The notes under the pieces: model-generated
Database searches by the model: none
The model's input: only the letters and a program-made list of their open reading frames with translations
What the model was told of the DNA's origin: nothing
Part shown: piece after piece, positions 1-12,300 of the stretch
Numbering within the stretch: the first letter of the stretch is position 1
Layout of the letters: every line of letters starts with the position of its first letter
Assembly (NCBI GenBank): GCA_023374025.1
Contig: SIJG01000064.1
Coordinates: forward strand, 85,943 to 149,942
Source of the DNA: Heterodera schachtii
Lineage: Eukaryota > Nematoda > Chromadorea > Rhabditida > Heteroderidae
Length of the DNA stretch: 64,000 nucleotides
Reading direction: 5' to 3'
Program-made: the position numbers and the translations under genes

Positions 1-1216
1 TCTATTAAATATGTAAATATTTTAGTATAATATTTAAATTTAAAAAAAATTTTTTTCATCCATTTCGCTATTAAATTTATATATATTTTCATTTTGTTAA
101 AAAGCACTTATAAGATTATTTATATGAATTTTATATATTCGGTTTTTGTTTTTTATTTACTTTAAAATCTATCCCACTTTATTAATTGCTTACATTCATA
201 AAAATATTAAACAAGGTTATGTTATTTTGAATTTTAGTTATGAATTATAATTTCTTGTTAACATTAGCATTGTATAAATTCATTTATGAATTTTAATTTG
301 ATTAACCTTGTCGACTTTTAACAAAACGTAACTTCATTAGTGAGATTGTTTATCTTTAATGGTTAATAATTTGTAAATACTTCATCGCATTTTTTTAATA
401 CAAAAAATAATAAAAATTTGTAGTTTTTTAGTAAAATTATGTAATTTTATGGTATACTCAATCTTTTTGAGTTTTTTAAATTTGTGCTAATTATTGGTAA
501 AATATATTCTAATTTATTTATAGTAATGAATTTAAATTAATTTTCAATTTAAATTTAATAATCACTTTTTATTTAGTTGAATGAAACTTTTTGGAACATC
601 TTTTTGATTTCGTTTTTTATTTCTTTTCTGAGTAAAATTAATATATTAAAATCTTTAAGTGCTTTTTATTATAATTTATTTATGTTACCTTTATATATTT
701 TAAAGCTTTTCTTTTTGAAAAACTCATTAAATATAATTTTATGCTTAAAATAATTAATATATATATATTTTGAGCAAACCACAGGCACATTAATTATTTT
801 TTCACGTGAATATGTTTTTTAACTTATTTCTTTTTAAAAATTTTATGTAATTATTGAATTAATACTCTTCAATTATTTTTATGCATTATTTTGAATTTTA
901 TCTTAAATTTATGCAACATAAAATAATTATTAAAACGTATCTGAATTTAAACTCGTAAATTTGTAAGTATTTGCATTTTATTTCATCAAAAATATTATTT
1001 CATTCATAATATTTTAATAATATTTTATTGTATTTTTAATGGAATTGTTCTTTATTGGTTTTAATTCTTCATAATTTTATATTTATTATTAAGTTTGGTT
1101 TGTATTTTTCAAATTTAATTTATTCTTATTAAATCCACATTCGCTTTAATTGTCTATAATTATTATTTTTTAATTATAACCGAATTTCACTCTAATAGTT
1201 TATTTAACTTACAATG
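1..1216. other. AT-rich sequence without a gene
   Basis: Very AT-rich, with stops in all frames and no splice-site plus reading-frame combination that looks coding. Short poly-A/poly-T runs only. I see no RNA gene here. Confidence 0.6.
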
Positions 1217-1661
1217 CAACCACCCGAACTATAAGTCGGAAAATGCATATGTATTATATACCATTGGATAGAGCAGAGTGGACTTCTATTGCGAAGTTTT
1301 AATATTACGCCCATATAGCAAGAAACGAAAAAGTTATGGGGCCTCAAAAATTAAAATTTTGGCTGTTTTTTTCACTTAATCAGTTGGTTAAATTTGCGTT
1401 TTTGGAGCTCGGGTTCAAATCCAACATAAAATAATATATTTTAATTAATATAATATAACAAAACAAGTTAAAAAATAATTTTTTAGACTAAAAAATATTT
1501 GATAAGCTTTCTTTAGTAAAAATAAACAAAAATAATAATAAATGTAAAGTTTCTTGTTATATGGGTGTAAATATTAAAAATTCATAATAAAAGTCGACCC
1601 TGCTCTATCCAATGGTATATAACATATATGCATTTGCCGACTTACAGTTCGGGTGGTTTCC
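1217..1661. mobile_element. Long-TIR MITE-like element with internal tRNA-like box
   Basis: The left arm (about 1217-1328) and right arm (about 1549-1661) are inverted copies, starting at the outer ends with ACCACCCGAACT and remaining roughly 85-90% identical for about 110 bp. The core is about 220 bp and has no useful ORF, so this is a non-autonomous, MITE-like element. A target-site duplication is not obvious. The core holds a stretch resembling a tRNA (1371-1425), with a B-box-like GGGTTCAAATCC at about 1410-1421. The superfamily cannot be named from what I see. Confidence 0.75.
1371..1425 (+). other. tRNA-like A/B-box remnant inside the MITE
   Basis: TTAATCAGTTGGTTA resembles a tRNA D-arm/A-box region and GGGTTCAAATCC is a near-perfect B box about 25 bp downstream. 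No full cloverleaf with a matching acceptor stem is visible, so I regard it as a tRNA-derived remnant or internal pol III promoter, not a working tRNA gene. Confidence 0.4.
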
Positions 1662-2844
1662 TTGTTAATCTTTTTTAATAATTCATTCAATGTTGTCCGA
1701 CTTTGCGAATTGGATTTAATTAATTCAAATTTACATTTAATTTATTTTTTTGTTTTTTTTCGTTTTAATGAGCTAATTTCAACATTATTTATGCAGCCGA
1801 TTTGTGAAGAAGTTTAGTAAAAGCAGTAAAAGTCAACTTTTGAAAATATTTAAACAATCTAAGAATAATTTTTATTGAAATATATTTTATTATTTTTTAA
1901 ATACAATTTTAATCTAAAAAAATAATTTTCTTTTAAAATTAGCAACAAACATAAATATGAAAGCATGAGCAAATTGTAAATGCCAAACATTCATCAAGAG
2001 AGTAAGTCAGAATAATCAATGTAAATGATTTAGGTTTAAATTTTTTTTTTTAATGTTCAACATATTGCTAGTATGTTAAAAATATTTATTTTTTTTATTA
2101 AAAATTTGATATCAAAGTAATAAAAGTTTAAACAAATAAAAATTAAACAACTTTTTTTATTCTTTGATTTGATAAATAATACAAAATTATTAACAATTTT
2201 AGTTTAAAGGTTTATAAAATATATTAAATATAAGTATAACCTTTTTTTTTCTTTTGATAATTTTTGATAATTTTTTTACTTTAAATTTAGAAAATTTATC
2301 ACGGCGAGTTTCGTTTGTGAGGCTTCGTGTATTGCCAACAGTTTCGTTTGTACATTTTTGCAAAAATTCATTTTGAAAAATTTTATTCCAGACCAAAAAA
2401 AAATAAAAAAACTTTTTTTGCGCACACTTTTTCCAAAAAACTTTTTGGAAACAGTGGTCCGAGGACCAAGAAAAATTATTAAAATTAAAGAATTAGAGTG
2501 CAATTTGTTAACAGATTTTCACTAAAGATGACCATTTAAAAAAATGCCTTATGCGTTTTTAATTAATTCTATACAAAAATATTTAGCAACCCTACTTTAA
2601 ATTGTTAAAATCAAAGTAAGATAGAAGAAATAATTTTGTTTTAATCTCCTTTTTTTACGAAAATTTACAATGGTAAATTGCAAAATTTATTATCTGGAAT
2701 AAATAAATAAAAATTTTAAATACGAATAAAATATAAATTGATAAAGTAAAAATCTTAATGCATTATTTGATTATAATAGTAAATGATTAAAATATAACTT
2801 TTCTTTACATTCCCAATACTATAAAATCATTTTATCTTTATCAC
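1662..2844. other. AT-rich intergenic sequence
   Basis: No coding exon is recognisable. The short minus-strand reading frames in 2199-2503 are AT-driven and lysine/phenylalanine-rich, with no domain. Confidence 0.5.
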
Positions 2845-3372
2845 TAGGGATCATTTTTTTTTTTTTTATATATTTTCGGATTTTTCTACATATTACATAT
2901 GTACATATTTTCATACATATTTGGACTTTTTCACATTTTTTGTGCATATTTTGCATTTTTTGAGAATTTTTAGGGAATTTTTTTATGAAATACTCCCAAA
3001 AATATCCAAAATTTCGCAATTTTTTCAAAAAATTTTGAGAATTTATAGAAATTTTTGCGAAAAGTAAAAATTTTTTTTTGACAATGTGCCCCAAAAAATA
3101 GTTTTTTTTCAAAATGGGATATAAATAAATTAATTTTTAAATTATTAAAAGATAATTCTAAGCTTATTTAGGTCATTTTTGTGGCAATTTGTGTCTGTTT
3201 CACCCTTTAGAATGAATGTTTTTACCCAAAAAACAGCATTTAAAAAATTTTATTTACATATTTTACTACATATTTCTGGATTTTGTACATATTTCATACA
3301 TATTTCAGTGTTTTTTATACATATTTTATTTACATATTTCGCGATTTTTCTTACATAAATAAATGATCCCTA
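2845..3372. mobile_element. hAT-like non-autonomous element with subterminal ACATATTT repeats
   Basis: Perfect 12-bp inverted termini TAGGGATCATTT (2845-2856) and its complement (3361-3372) bound a 528-bp AT-rich segment. Both subterminal zones are packed with ACATATTT/TACATATTT copies (about 2885-2955 and 3255-3350), the arrangement of transposase-binding repeats in hAT-type elements. The flanking 8-mers do not match, so the superfamily call is an inference from the TAG-starting termini. The element ends 127 bp before the ATG of the VQ-motif gene. Confidence 0.6.
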
Positions 3373-3460
3373 GAGATCAGTTTGAAAAAATGCTTTCCAA
3401 TTCATAGCGGAAATTTTTTTCAGTAATTTACAAAGATATTAGTATTAATAAATTTTACAC

Positions 3461-3462
3461 AG
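3461..3462 (+). promoter_or_regulatory. Candidate splice/trans-splice acceptor of the VQ-motif gene
   Basis: TTTTACACAG just precedes a 37-nt leader ending at the ATG at 3500. No upstream exon is visible between the transposon-like element and this site, so it could be a spliced-leader acceptor. It fits the nematode acceptor consensus only moderately (TTACACAG rather than TTTTCAG). Confidence 0.4.
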
Positions 3463-3499
3463 GCCTAACCACACACCACACCATCATTAAAACATTAAA

Positions 3500-3832
3500 A
3501 TGAACGCGCAACTTGTTGCTGTGCTGATGGTGGCAATTGTTTTGCTGGTTTGTGTGTTGTTCCCCACAGTGTGTGAAGCGGTCCGCAATAAAGACAAGAA
3601 GTACATTGTTGAGTCCAAAGATTTCCGTTCCACTGTCCAGAGCTTAACCGGAAATGATGCAAGCTCGAGCAACTCGAATGTTCAAGGCAGATCGACACTT
3701 TTCAGGCCGACAGCAGTTTCGGCTGATAATCCAGCACCGTTGAGGGTCCAACGATTACAAACAAGTTCAAGCAGTACAACCATTCAATACAAAGCAACAA
3801 GCAGGCGGTCAGCAGTACGTATCTGGAAATAA
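3500..3832 (+). CDS. Small secreted protein with a plant-type VQ motif (candidate effector)
   Basis: A 110-residue intronless ORF. Residues 1-27 form a classic signal peptide (hydrophobic core AVLMVAIVLLVCVLF, likely cleavage after VCEA), and there is no later membrane segment, so the mature product should be secreted. Residues 42-51 read FRSTVQSLTG (3623-3652), an exact match to the plant VQ consensus FxxxVQxLTG. VQ proteins in plants bind WRKY transcription factors and MAP-kinase substrates. The rest is Ser/Thr/Arg-rich and low in complexity, as in plant VQ proteins, with two or three basic patches (RVQR, RRSAVRIWK) that could serve nuclear import. A candidate splice acceptor lies 38 nt upstream and a transposon-like element ends 127 bp upstream. 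The gene may be longer: see the second module. I infer a host-mimicking effector; function is untested and a chance match to a ten-residue motif cannot be excluded. Confidence 0.7.
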   Translation: MNAQLVAVLMVAIVLLVCVLFPTVCEAVRNKDKKYIVESKDFRSTVQSLTGNDASSSNSNVQGRSTLFRPTAVSADNPAPLRVQRLQTSSSSTTIQYKATSRRSAVRIWK

Positions 3833-4118
3833 CGCAACCAGCAGCACCACGACTCTTGGAGGCAGATCGACATTTTCAGGCCGACAGCAGTTCGTGCTGA
3901 TAGTTCAGTATCCTTTAATGCTAGGGTCCCCAGGTCAACAAGAAAGGCGACTCAGCATCATCATCAGCAGCATTCACATCAAACTATTTCCCGACAGATG
4001 CAAAAGCAAATCACTCATAATCGGCATCAGGACGCGACTCTGCCCCCACTGGTTCCGTGTGCTGAGTGGGGGTGTAGCTACAATAAAAAAATTCAGGTAG
4101 AATTCAGAAGCAGATGAT
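3833..4118 (+). pseudogene. Second, frameshifted module of the VQ-motif gene (or an alternative 3' exon)
   Basis: 3861-3904 repeats 3685-3728 with about 90% identity. In another frame, 3792-3875 reads as a weaker copy of the first module (SGNNATSSTTTLGGRST against TGNDASSSNSNVQGRST). A one-base deletion in the copy then moves the continuation (FRPTAVRADSS) into the frame of the first ORF, where it stays open to a stop at about 4116-4118 and is rich in Gln, His and Arg. So the locus once held, or through splicing still holds, a longer two-module product. The second copy has lost the VQ core (VQSLTG is replaced by QQYVSG). A GTACGT donor-like site at about 3815 and TTTTCAG acceptor-like sites at both copies make alternative splicing possible. 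Confidence 0.45.
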
Positions 4119-6360
4119 AAATGCCAAAACAGTAAGTAGGGGGAAAAGAAGAGGTCCGGGTATTCCACATACACATTCAATATGGGAGGCGGTTGGATGC
4201 GACCGATTTAGGCAACAAACCTCGGACATTTGATTTTTTAATCCACGAAAAAGAATTTTTTTTTTGTGTCTTTCAAAACCGGAAAGCATTTATAGTGAAT
4301 GTTGCAAATGTTGACACCAGTGTGGAATTTGAAAGAAAAAAAATAGAAATTAAATGGGGAATTAATCTGTCGCTCGGGTCGAGGCGACTGGAGCTTGACC
4401 GTGGAACTTTGTATTGTTATTTGTCAGTGAAAAAGTTTGTAAGGGACACACATATTTAAGAAAATGTGGGGTAATTAGGGTACAGACATTTTTATTAATG
4501 TGCTGATTTTGTTTTGTTTTTCCATGTTGGGTGAGATGAACAAGGCATTGTACAAAACAAAAATTATAATATATTCGATTGAATTTAAAACTATCACAGT
4601 TCCCTAAAGGGGAAGCCGGTCCCTTAGAACAAAAAGTTAGGAACATGCAATAATAAATAGATATACCTGGAAGGCTGGCGCATTAAGATTGGCTCCTGCT
4701 GTTTTGTAAGGCAGCGGAATTCTTTTTTGTGGGGAGTTTGGGCTACTGAGGAATGAATAGACAAATTTACAGTCATTAATTGTAAGTTGCTGAGTAATCT
4801 AGTTGGTTAGTTTTATGTCGTATGCAAATTGTTGTCATCATAATCATAAATGATATTCTTTTGTGCGCAATTTTTTAGGGTAAATATTCAAAACAAAAGT
4901 GTAAATATGATTGGGAAAGATGTGATCTGGATCTAAGGTGTCCTTTTTTATCAACTAGCCAGGCAAGTTATGAATTTTACACCAAATCAACTTGGATTAC
5001 GGTTATTTTATTACATATTGCGAAAAAGTTTCGTGTGAATGTTACATATGTCATAAACAATCCGCGCCTCTAGATTATCAGAGAATAATATTACGTCCTG
5101 AAAAGATACAATGGCGTGAAAACAATACAAACACAGTATCATGCACATTGGAGAAATCAACATTACGGGTGCAGAGGAATCGGTGCAAAGGATTTACCAC
5201 AAAATCACCCTGACCCAATTTGTGAGGGTCGTGTTGTAATAATAACAAAATGGCCAAAAAAAATAGTGACCAAATTGGTTTTTATTGGGCCGGAAAAAGA
5301 AAAATCTAAAAAGTGATACTTAAGATTACAAACAAGTGAAATAATTAAAATAAGTAAGTGTATATCCATCTAGGAACGATGTTTTCATTATTTTTGGCAC
5401 GAAGCAAAAGCGAAGACAAAAGACGAATAAAAAAACAAATATCCCGTACTCATGAAAAAATGGATAGATAATGTTCTATAGGAAATCTACCATAATTACG
5501 TATATAAACTGAAGTATATTTTTGGTGCTGAAATTTATTTGAAGAACGGGCCTTTTTTTGTGCATAAAAAAAATGGATTAACTGTGTTCGTAATCATGAT
5601 TTCAATATTCCAGAGAATAGCAAACACTTCATTGGTGGTTAGTACAACGGACAAGTAGCGGATTACTAAAAAGGCAAATGAATGTTAGTGAAGACAGGGT
5701 GTTTGTGAGAAAAGCAGTGGGCAGGGATCCTACAAAAGATTTCTACAATAAAAAATACCTTAAAAATTAGCTTGCCTTGAAGGTTTTCAAAAAAAAAGCA
5801 AAATGTTTTGAGTTTTCAACGACGCAGTTTTTAAAAATCAATGCGTAACTCTGATGTTTTCGCTATTTTTATTAAACATTTGCGCAGTTTCTTGAACAAA
5901 TTTTATTACCACCCAAATTATGCCTTTTTTCTTCTTCTGCGCATTAAAGTTTTCCACTAAAATAAGCACAAAAAACGCGGTTTGAAGCTTCTACTTCTCT
6001 TACGTTGCTTTTATTATGCCTTCTTTTTGTGCTTTTTCGGAATTTTCGTCGCCCTTAAATACTCTTTTTTGGCATTATTGCTGTTTTGGTGCCCTTTTGG
6101 CGTTTTTTTCCAAAATTTCACCGTAAAAAGGCATAAAATCGGTTTAGATCGAGGTAATTTTTGAAGATTATATATAATTAATTTTTATTTTTTTGCTGAA
6201 TTACCTAATTAATGTTTTTTTGGACATTTACAGCAAATATTATTAAATTTTTCGATGAAGTAAATTTTTGCTCATTTCATATAAATCATTTTCTTTTGGC
6301 TTTTTAATTTTTTGTTGCTTTAAACAATGAATTTTTTACGATTTTACATTAATAAATATT
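4119..6360. other. Intergenic, no defensible gene
   Basis: Short reading frames at 4193-4459, 4992-5213 and 5116-5316 lack a signal peptide, a domain or flanking splice sites. 5116-5316 (HWRNQHYGCRGIGAKDLPQ in its middle) has a more protein-like composition than its surroundings and may be a decayed fragment of a repetitive-element protein, which I cannot identify. 5900-6130 is T-rich. Confidence 0.4.
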
Positions 6361-9300
6361 TTTATATAAATTATGCGTCGACTATAACAGTCCTGGATAT
6401 TTTGTCAAAAGGCCTTCTTCTAGTTTCAATATGTTTGTAGAGACCTTTTCTAAGCGATTAACAATCTGGACGTGCTGGGAAAAAGTTAAAGGTTGAAAAT
6501 GGGAACAACTGCAAATGATGTGGGGGGTGTAGAATTTTGTATATTTTTTAAATCACTTTTCCTAAATTATTGGGTTCATTAAAAATGTTTTTTGGCAAAA
6601 CGGTCAAAATAACTGATTTTTCTTTATTGACTAATATGTGATTTTGTGTATGCCGGCCTGATAGGCAAACAATAGCATAGTTGATATTGTGGAGCAAAAA
6701 AAGAAGACATCAGGTAGAGTGAGGGGAGAATAATATTTAAAGTGGAACAGATGAGGAACACATATCAATAAGTTTAAGTAATGAACGTTGATCGGTCACC
6801 TCGCGGATTATCGTATGGTCGAATCAGAGGGGCGTGACATATATAGTAGTCCATAAGGGGACAGTAGCAAACAAAACAAAGGGTCAATGGGTACGCGGAA
6901 ACAATTGGGTCCCAAACCCTAATCTATTCACCCCGTGACAACAGTGTCGGGTGCGGCGTAAACACGTAACCGTCAAATTACCAAAGTGCAGGTCCTCAGA
7001 ATTCCAGGCGGATGTTTGTATGCCGTGGCGGGTTGTACCACAAAGGTCAATGTTCAAGCTCGGAGACATCATAGTTCATGTAGTTAAATCTCTGCAAAGG
7101 GCACGGTGCGCGCCTTTTGTGATTCTGGTGCGTCCAAGTCCTGAGTGCAAAACGCGGGCGATGGAGAAAAAGAAATTCAATCTCGAGGTCGCACACTCAC
7201 ATACAATATAATTCGAGTTAAATTTATTCAACTGTCTAACCGCTTGAAAAAAATAACTGATTGTACCCCTTGGTATCAGACTTCACCGTCGGTAAAAAAG
7301 CCGGTCCACCGAAATTGGGAACGCGGTAATGGCCTTCTGTTTACCAGGCTGATCACGTCGTCCGCGCGCCAGGTCGTCCAATAACGTCCCACGCGGCGAT
7401 GCACACTGCGCTCCAGAGGGCTGAAGATGTGTGTTGCTTTTTGTCGCGTCGATCAATTAAAAGTGAATACTGAAGAATTTCTTCTTTGTTCTGGCGACTC
7501 TACACGTTCAAGATAACGGTAAAATGCGAGTAAACTGCGGAAGTTAGGAAGTGTTTATATCCATTATCAGAAGCCAGTATCTAGATAGGCGTTCCGGAAC
7601 GATCAGCAGACCTGGTGCCAGTGACATGTCCAAAAATGCCGAGCAGATTCTTGTGATATACGCGCTTTGGAAAGCCAGAGTAGTGTTCGAAACACTGAAC
7701 GTGGAATGGCCAAAACGAAAACGGGTGCGCTGTTTTTTGGTTTTTTTCCTTAATGCCAAACAATGGGGCGAGTTGGTCCCCATCGTTGTTATGAGCGCGT
7801 TCTTAGACAAGGCTGGCAATTTCAAGAGCTCCTGACAATTTAGAGACGCACATAGTGTACCCAAAAAAACCAAAGAACAGATTCCATCAAGTGCGTAAAA
7901 TCACAATGAAAACCAACGATTTGGAAATGTACCACTTCACATCAATCGTGGAGACAGAATCGTGAATATGGTCCTTCCCTTCACTCGGTATCTCAGAAAT
8001 TTAACACCCAGGCAAAAGCTACAATAACCACAAAGCGGACGTTTTTATATAGCCGTTTGGAATTTCCATATCTATATCCATCCAGTCTTCTTCAATCAAT
8101 AAAATAAGGTCGCAATGTGTGCCTGTGGCCACATCCTGGTGTCCAAGGTGGGCCACGGTCTTCTTGAACAGTTTTTCGCAAGCTCGGTTGTTTTCATTCG
8201 AGCTGAGTGGGATACACAAGCGGGCCGAATGGCTCAACAAACCGCATCGCCAACACCCTCCGTTGCGAAATCGATTGCTTATGAAAGCAAGATCACTTCG
8301 ACCTGCAAAAAGGACAATCGTCAGATAATCGAACGAATGAATCCAAGAAGAAATATGCGAATAATGCGTGTTTTCTTAAAATGGTGTGTGTCTGAATCAA
8401 AAGTTGTGTGTCGCCAGGTCAAAAGTGGTCGTGTTGAGGCACCGTCGTTGTTTCTGTTACGAGAACTTGTCGCTTCAGTGCGTCGTCCGAATTGGTAACA
8501 TTTGGGGAATCTTCAACAACTAACCATACATATTCCACAAATCGTGCCATGCACAGCGGCAAGTTTCGGGAAAGGAGATAGTGCGGCTTTCAATCAGTGA
8601 TCGCATCCAATTCGGTGATATCATGCGTCAGGAAGCATGAAGTACTTGAAAGGGTGTGCGGTCTGGTCTTAGAGCTAAGTTAAATACAAGTGTGAAAACA
8701 CGCGAAGTACGTGCATTTAGAGAGTGCAAAAAATGTTGGGATAAAGGGTCGAAAGCTAAATATCACGGTTCGCGTTTGTACGGAGGACCTGCATCGGAAC
8801 AGTGGCATATGAACGAACAATCAAATTGGCAACAAATGGGGATTTAAGGATGATGCGCAGAAAAAGAAGACAACAAACGCTGAAAAGGCAAATCTAATAA
8901 AGGAAGGCGCTCACACTCTGTTTAATGTGCTAGTCGTCAAGATTCCCAATGACTTTCTTCGGCAGAGCGGCACCTACATATAATGGGCATAAGTACATGG
9001 TACCTATAAACCACGTTACACTCAGCTGATGAATACGTCATTAGCAGTTTGACTTTTGCTAAATCGGAATGGCCGTTGCGGGAAGACGCGAAGGTGCACA
9101 GTGCGGGGAAGATTGAAAGACAGGGGATATCCAACCAAATCGGAAAATGCTTCTATCTCCGGTTGACTTACCAAACAGTCGATGGTCGGGAAAGGCGTTG
9201 AAAGGCAGAGCCAAAAATAAGAAAACGCCTTTAGCGGCAATATGGCGCAGCAGATTTGGGATTTGCCAACATTGCTGAATTGTCGCGTGAGTTGTTGAAA

Positions 9301-12300
9301 AAATTGCGAGAGATCAATGACAACCATAAAGCTTAGCCAGCAGAAAAAGCATACGTAGACAGGAAATTTTCCGCTCAGCATGAGGTACCGACATCGTGTT
9401 AAGAAATGCGTATTCCGTTCACCACTAAACCAATTGTAGTAGCGCTCGGGCGCAAAGTACTAATCAAGTGAGTGCAGAACACGTGTGAAATGACTGAAGT
9501 TCTTGATCGCCAGAGACACCCAGAAGCAAGCGTCTGGCAAACAATTTATAACAATCAACTACTGAACAGATGGGTCAAACAAATGAATAAAGAATAAGCG
9601 GTCCAACAAAAGTTGGTTAATTATTCATCGCCTCTAATAACAATGCCAAGGCGTGGGCGTGTCGCAGATAAGCAAGGATCAGCAAACTCGTTGAGCGACT
9701 CAATTCCAATCACAATCGAGATCGACAAAGACCAACGCAGAAGCAAGAATTCCTGCACGAGGCGTCGCCAATTGTATATTGGGCCAGGACCGTATAGGGC
9801 AAACAGAATAATCAATATTTTATTATTAGAAGTGCAGAAAAAGAAGACACGCTAAATAAGAAAAGTGAGAATATTTTAAATAAGCGACAAGAGGAAACTA
9901 AAACATACAGAAAGAATGAAACGTGAGGGTCAACACGGCGGATATTTAAATAAGGGGCGGGAAAAAGAGGGGGACGTGGAAAACATATGAAAAAAGGTTA
10001 GGACAGGGAAATGACACAACTAAACTATGTGTCGAGTATAGGTGGGGGCCGCGGGAAAAGTTGGACTACAATATGGGTCCCAACGCCAAGCAATATGTCA
10101 TGATAAAAATGAAGCTGCGAAACGAATTTTAATGCGGCCTGTTTGATTTAAATTAAGGTTCATGATGAGCTAGTGATATATGCTAAGGAAATTATATAGT
10201 ATATATATTAATTTACAGTGATCCATGCCTATAAGTTAGTTTCCTATTGAAATTTGGACCAATTAGTTACTCACCGTATCACAGGATTAATTTATACTGC
10301 CGATCTAAAACGCAAAAAATACTAATTCAAACTCATTCTATGAGTGTGTTAGTATATTATTTTTTTAAATGCTTCAAAAAAGTTTATATAAAATTGCCCA
10401 TCGTTTGCGGTCGGACTGTTTGTTCCAATAGCCAATTATGGATAGTACATAAAGATTGATAAATTTCTGCTTAGGTGAGCTCAACACTAGATAACACATA
10501 TGGAGCGAGACAAAGGCGTCCATTGGTTCCAGCCCATTTTAAGTCATTTCGTAAAATAGTCCAATTTGAAACTGAAATTTTCAAACGGTTACACACCTAT
10601 GGCACATGAACTTGGCTTGAAAGGCAATCACATTTGTACATTTCTTGGGTACCGAAAAAATTCGATAGCAAGCTTTGGCATTAATTAGCACTGTAAAAAT
10701 TGTCACAACTTTGACAACGTTGTGATTCATATGGAAATAGAAGATAACAAAATAATTCTGACCAAAACAAAAATAGAACATACAACGAGAACCTCAAGAG
10801 TGAAAAATTTGATAATATTTTTGACAAAATGTAAATTACAGTTATTTGGTGAGACACCAAAAACGGGGAGGGATTTAATTTAGGGTATAAAAAACCCCTG
10901 TATACGTAGATACATACAAACTAGTTGTTCAAAATGATTCAAATCGGATCTATGCTAAAAACGCCCAAAATGCCAAAATGAGGTGTTAAAAAAAATTGGA
11001 AAAATGCACATGATGTCGGGGGTTAGTGCACAGAGGAAGGGAGATCGAAGAAATGTGAGACTATTTTTAAATATGTGGATGCAAAAATTAATTCTACACG
11101 CGAACGAAGATTGTTATCAAAGGTACAGAGGTAATACAAATAGTGAAGCGAATGTTGGTAAAGAAATTTAAGGTATTAAAATAGTTAATACAGTGAAAAA
11201 AGGATAGATATATAAATCAATGACCATTTTGGTCATTTTATAATGGGGGTGTACGTTGGATAATATATAGTAAAAAAATTTTATTCAGAGATACGTAAAT
11301 ATCTAAAAGTAGTGGGTCATGTTTTTTCGATTGTTAATTAAAAGCATTGTAATTATGTACATATGCAAGTTTCTGGAAAACAACTGAAACCAAAAAATAG
11401 ATTGGGACTAGCAAAATAACCCGATGTATGTGTTTGTTTACACAAGAAAGATGGGTCTACACAGTGGATGCGTACATCTAGACAAATTGTTCTGAAGAAA
11501 AAATGGTAAATATTATCAAGATACTTCTCAATCCATCATAATATAGCGCGCAAAAAAAAAAAGAGGTAAAACCTAAGAATCGATAAGGCATATAGTTGAT
11601 TAGAAAAACCAATGGGCATAAAAATACAACCAACATCAGAGTACATAAAATATTGTTTACATATTTAGCAAATTGAGCGGATTGTTACAAAACGTCTAGC
11701 ATAATTCATGCGAATTGCCCCGAGCAATATTATAAACCCCCAAATATTATCCCGGCTCCGGTCTGCCCAAAATAAAGCTCGGCCAAAAAACAAATTGTCA
11801 CACAGGTCTTCAACAGGGCGGCAACCGGGGCAATAAGACTTCCCAAAGATATGCGGTTACTATTTGCATTCAGTGTAATACTTGTGTCGTAAGTGCTGGG
11901 ATTGGATAAGGTTGTGTGTGGAAATGCGATAATGCCGGTGATGGAACATGGTCCTGTTGACACCATTTACTCACACAAATGGGGACCAAAGTGCTACATG
12001 CGCGGATCAGCACATTAAGGATGATGTTGCCAGGTAAATTACCTCATGTAACTATAGACATCATGATTAGTGAGGCCCTCGTCATGTACATGAAGTATGT
12101 GTTTGAACAAAGAATCGGTCATCAACGTTATGTCAAAAATCAACAAAATACATATGTCTAGCTATTTGTTCTAGGGGTGGGAGACCGATAAAATAAGAAC
12201 ATATTCGTAAAATATGGTAGAGATACTCGGTTCGTAATTCGATGAAAGCCTGAGAATGAAGGCGGCTAAAATCGCTATGATTGCATAAAGTAAGATATTT

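Noticed and set aside
1371..1425. Functional tRNA gene
   Set aside because: No acceptor or anticodon stem pairing could be drawn; only A/B-box-like motifs are present.
8019..8240. Gag polyprotein call for the CCHC-like motif
   Set aside because: Only one knuckle, one CxxCxxxxHxxxxC match in a decayed region, and no Pol domain nearby; kept only as a weak hint.
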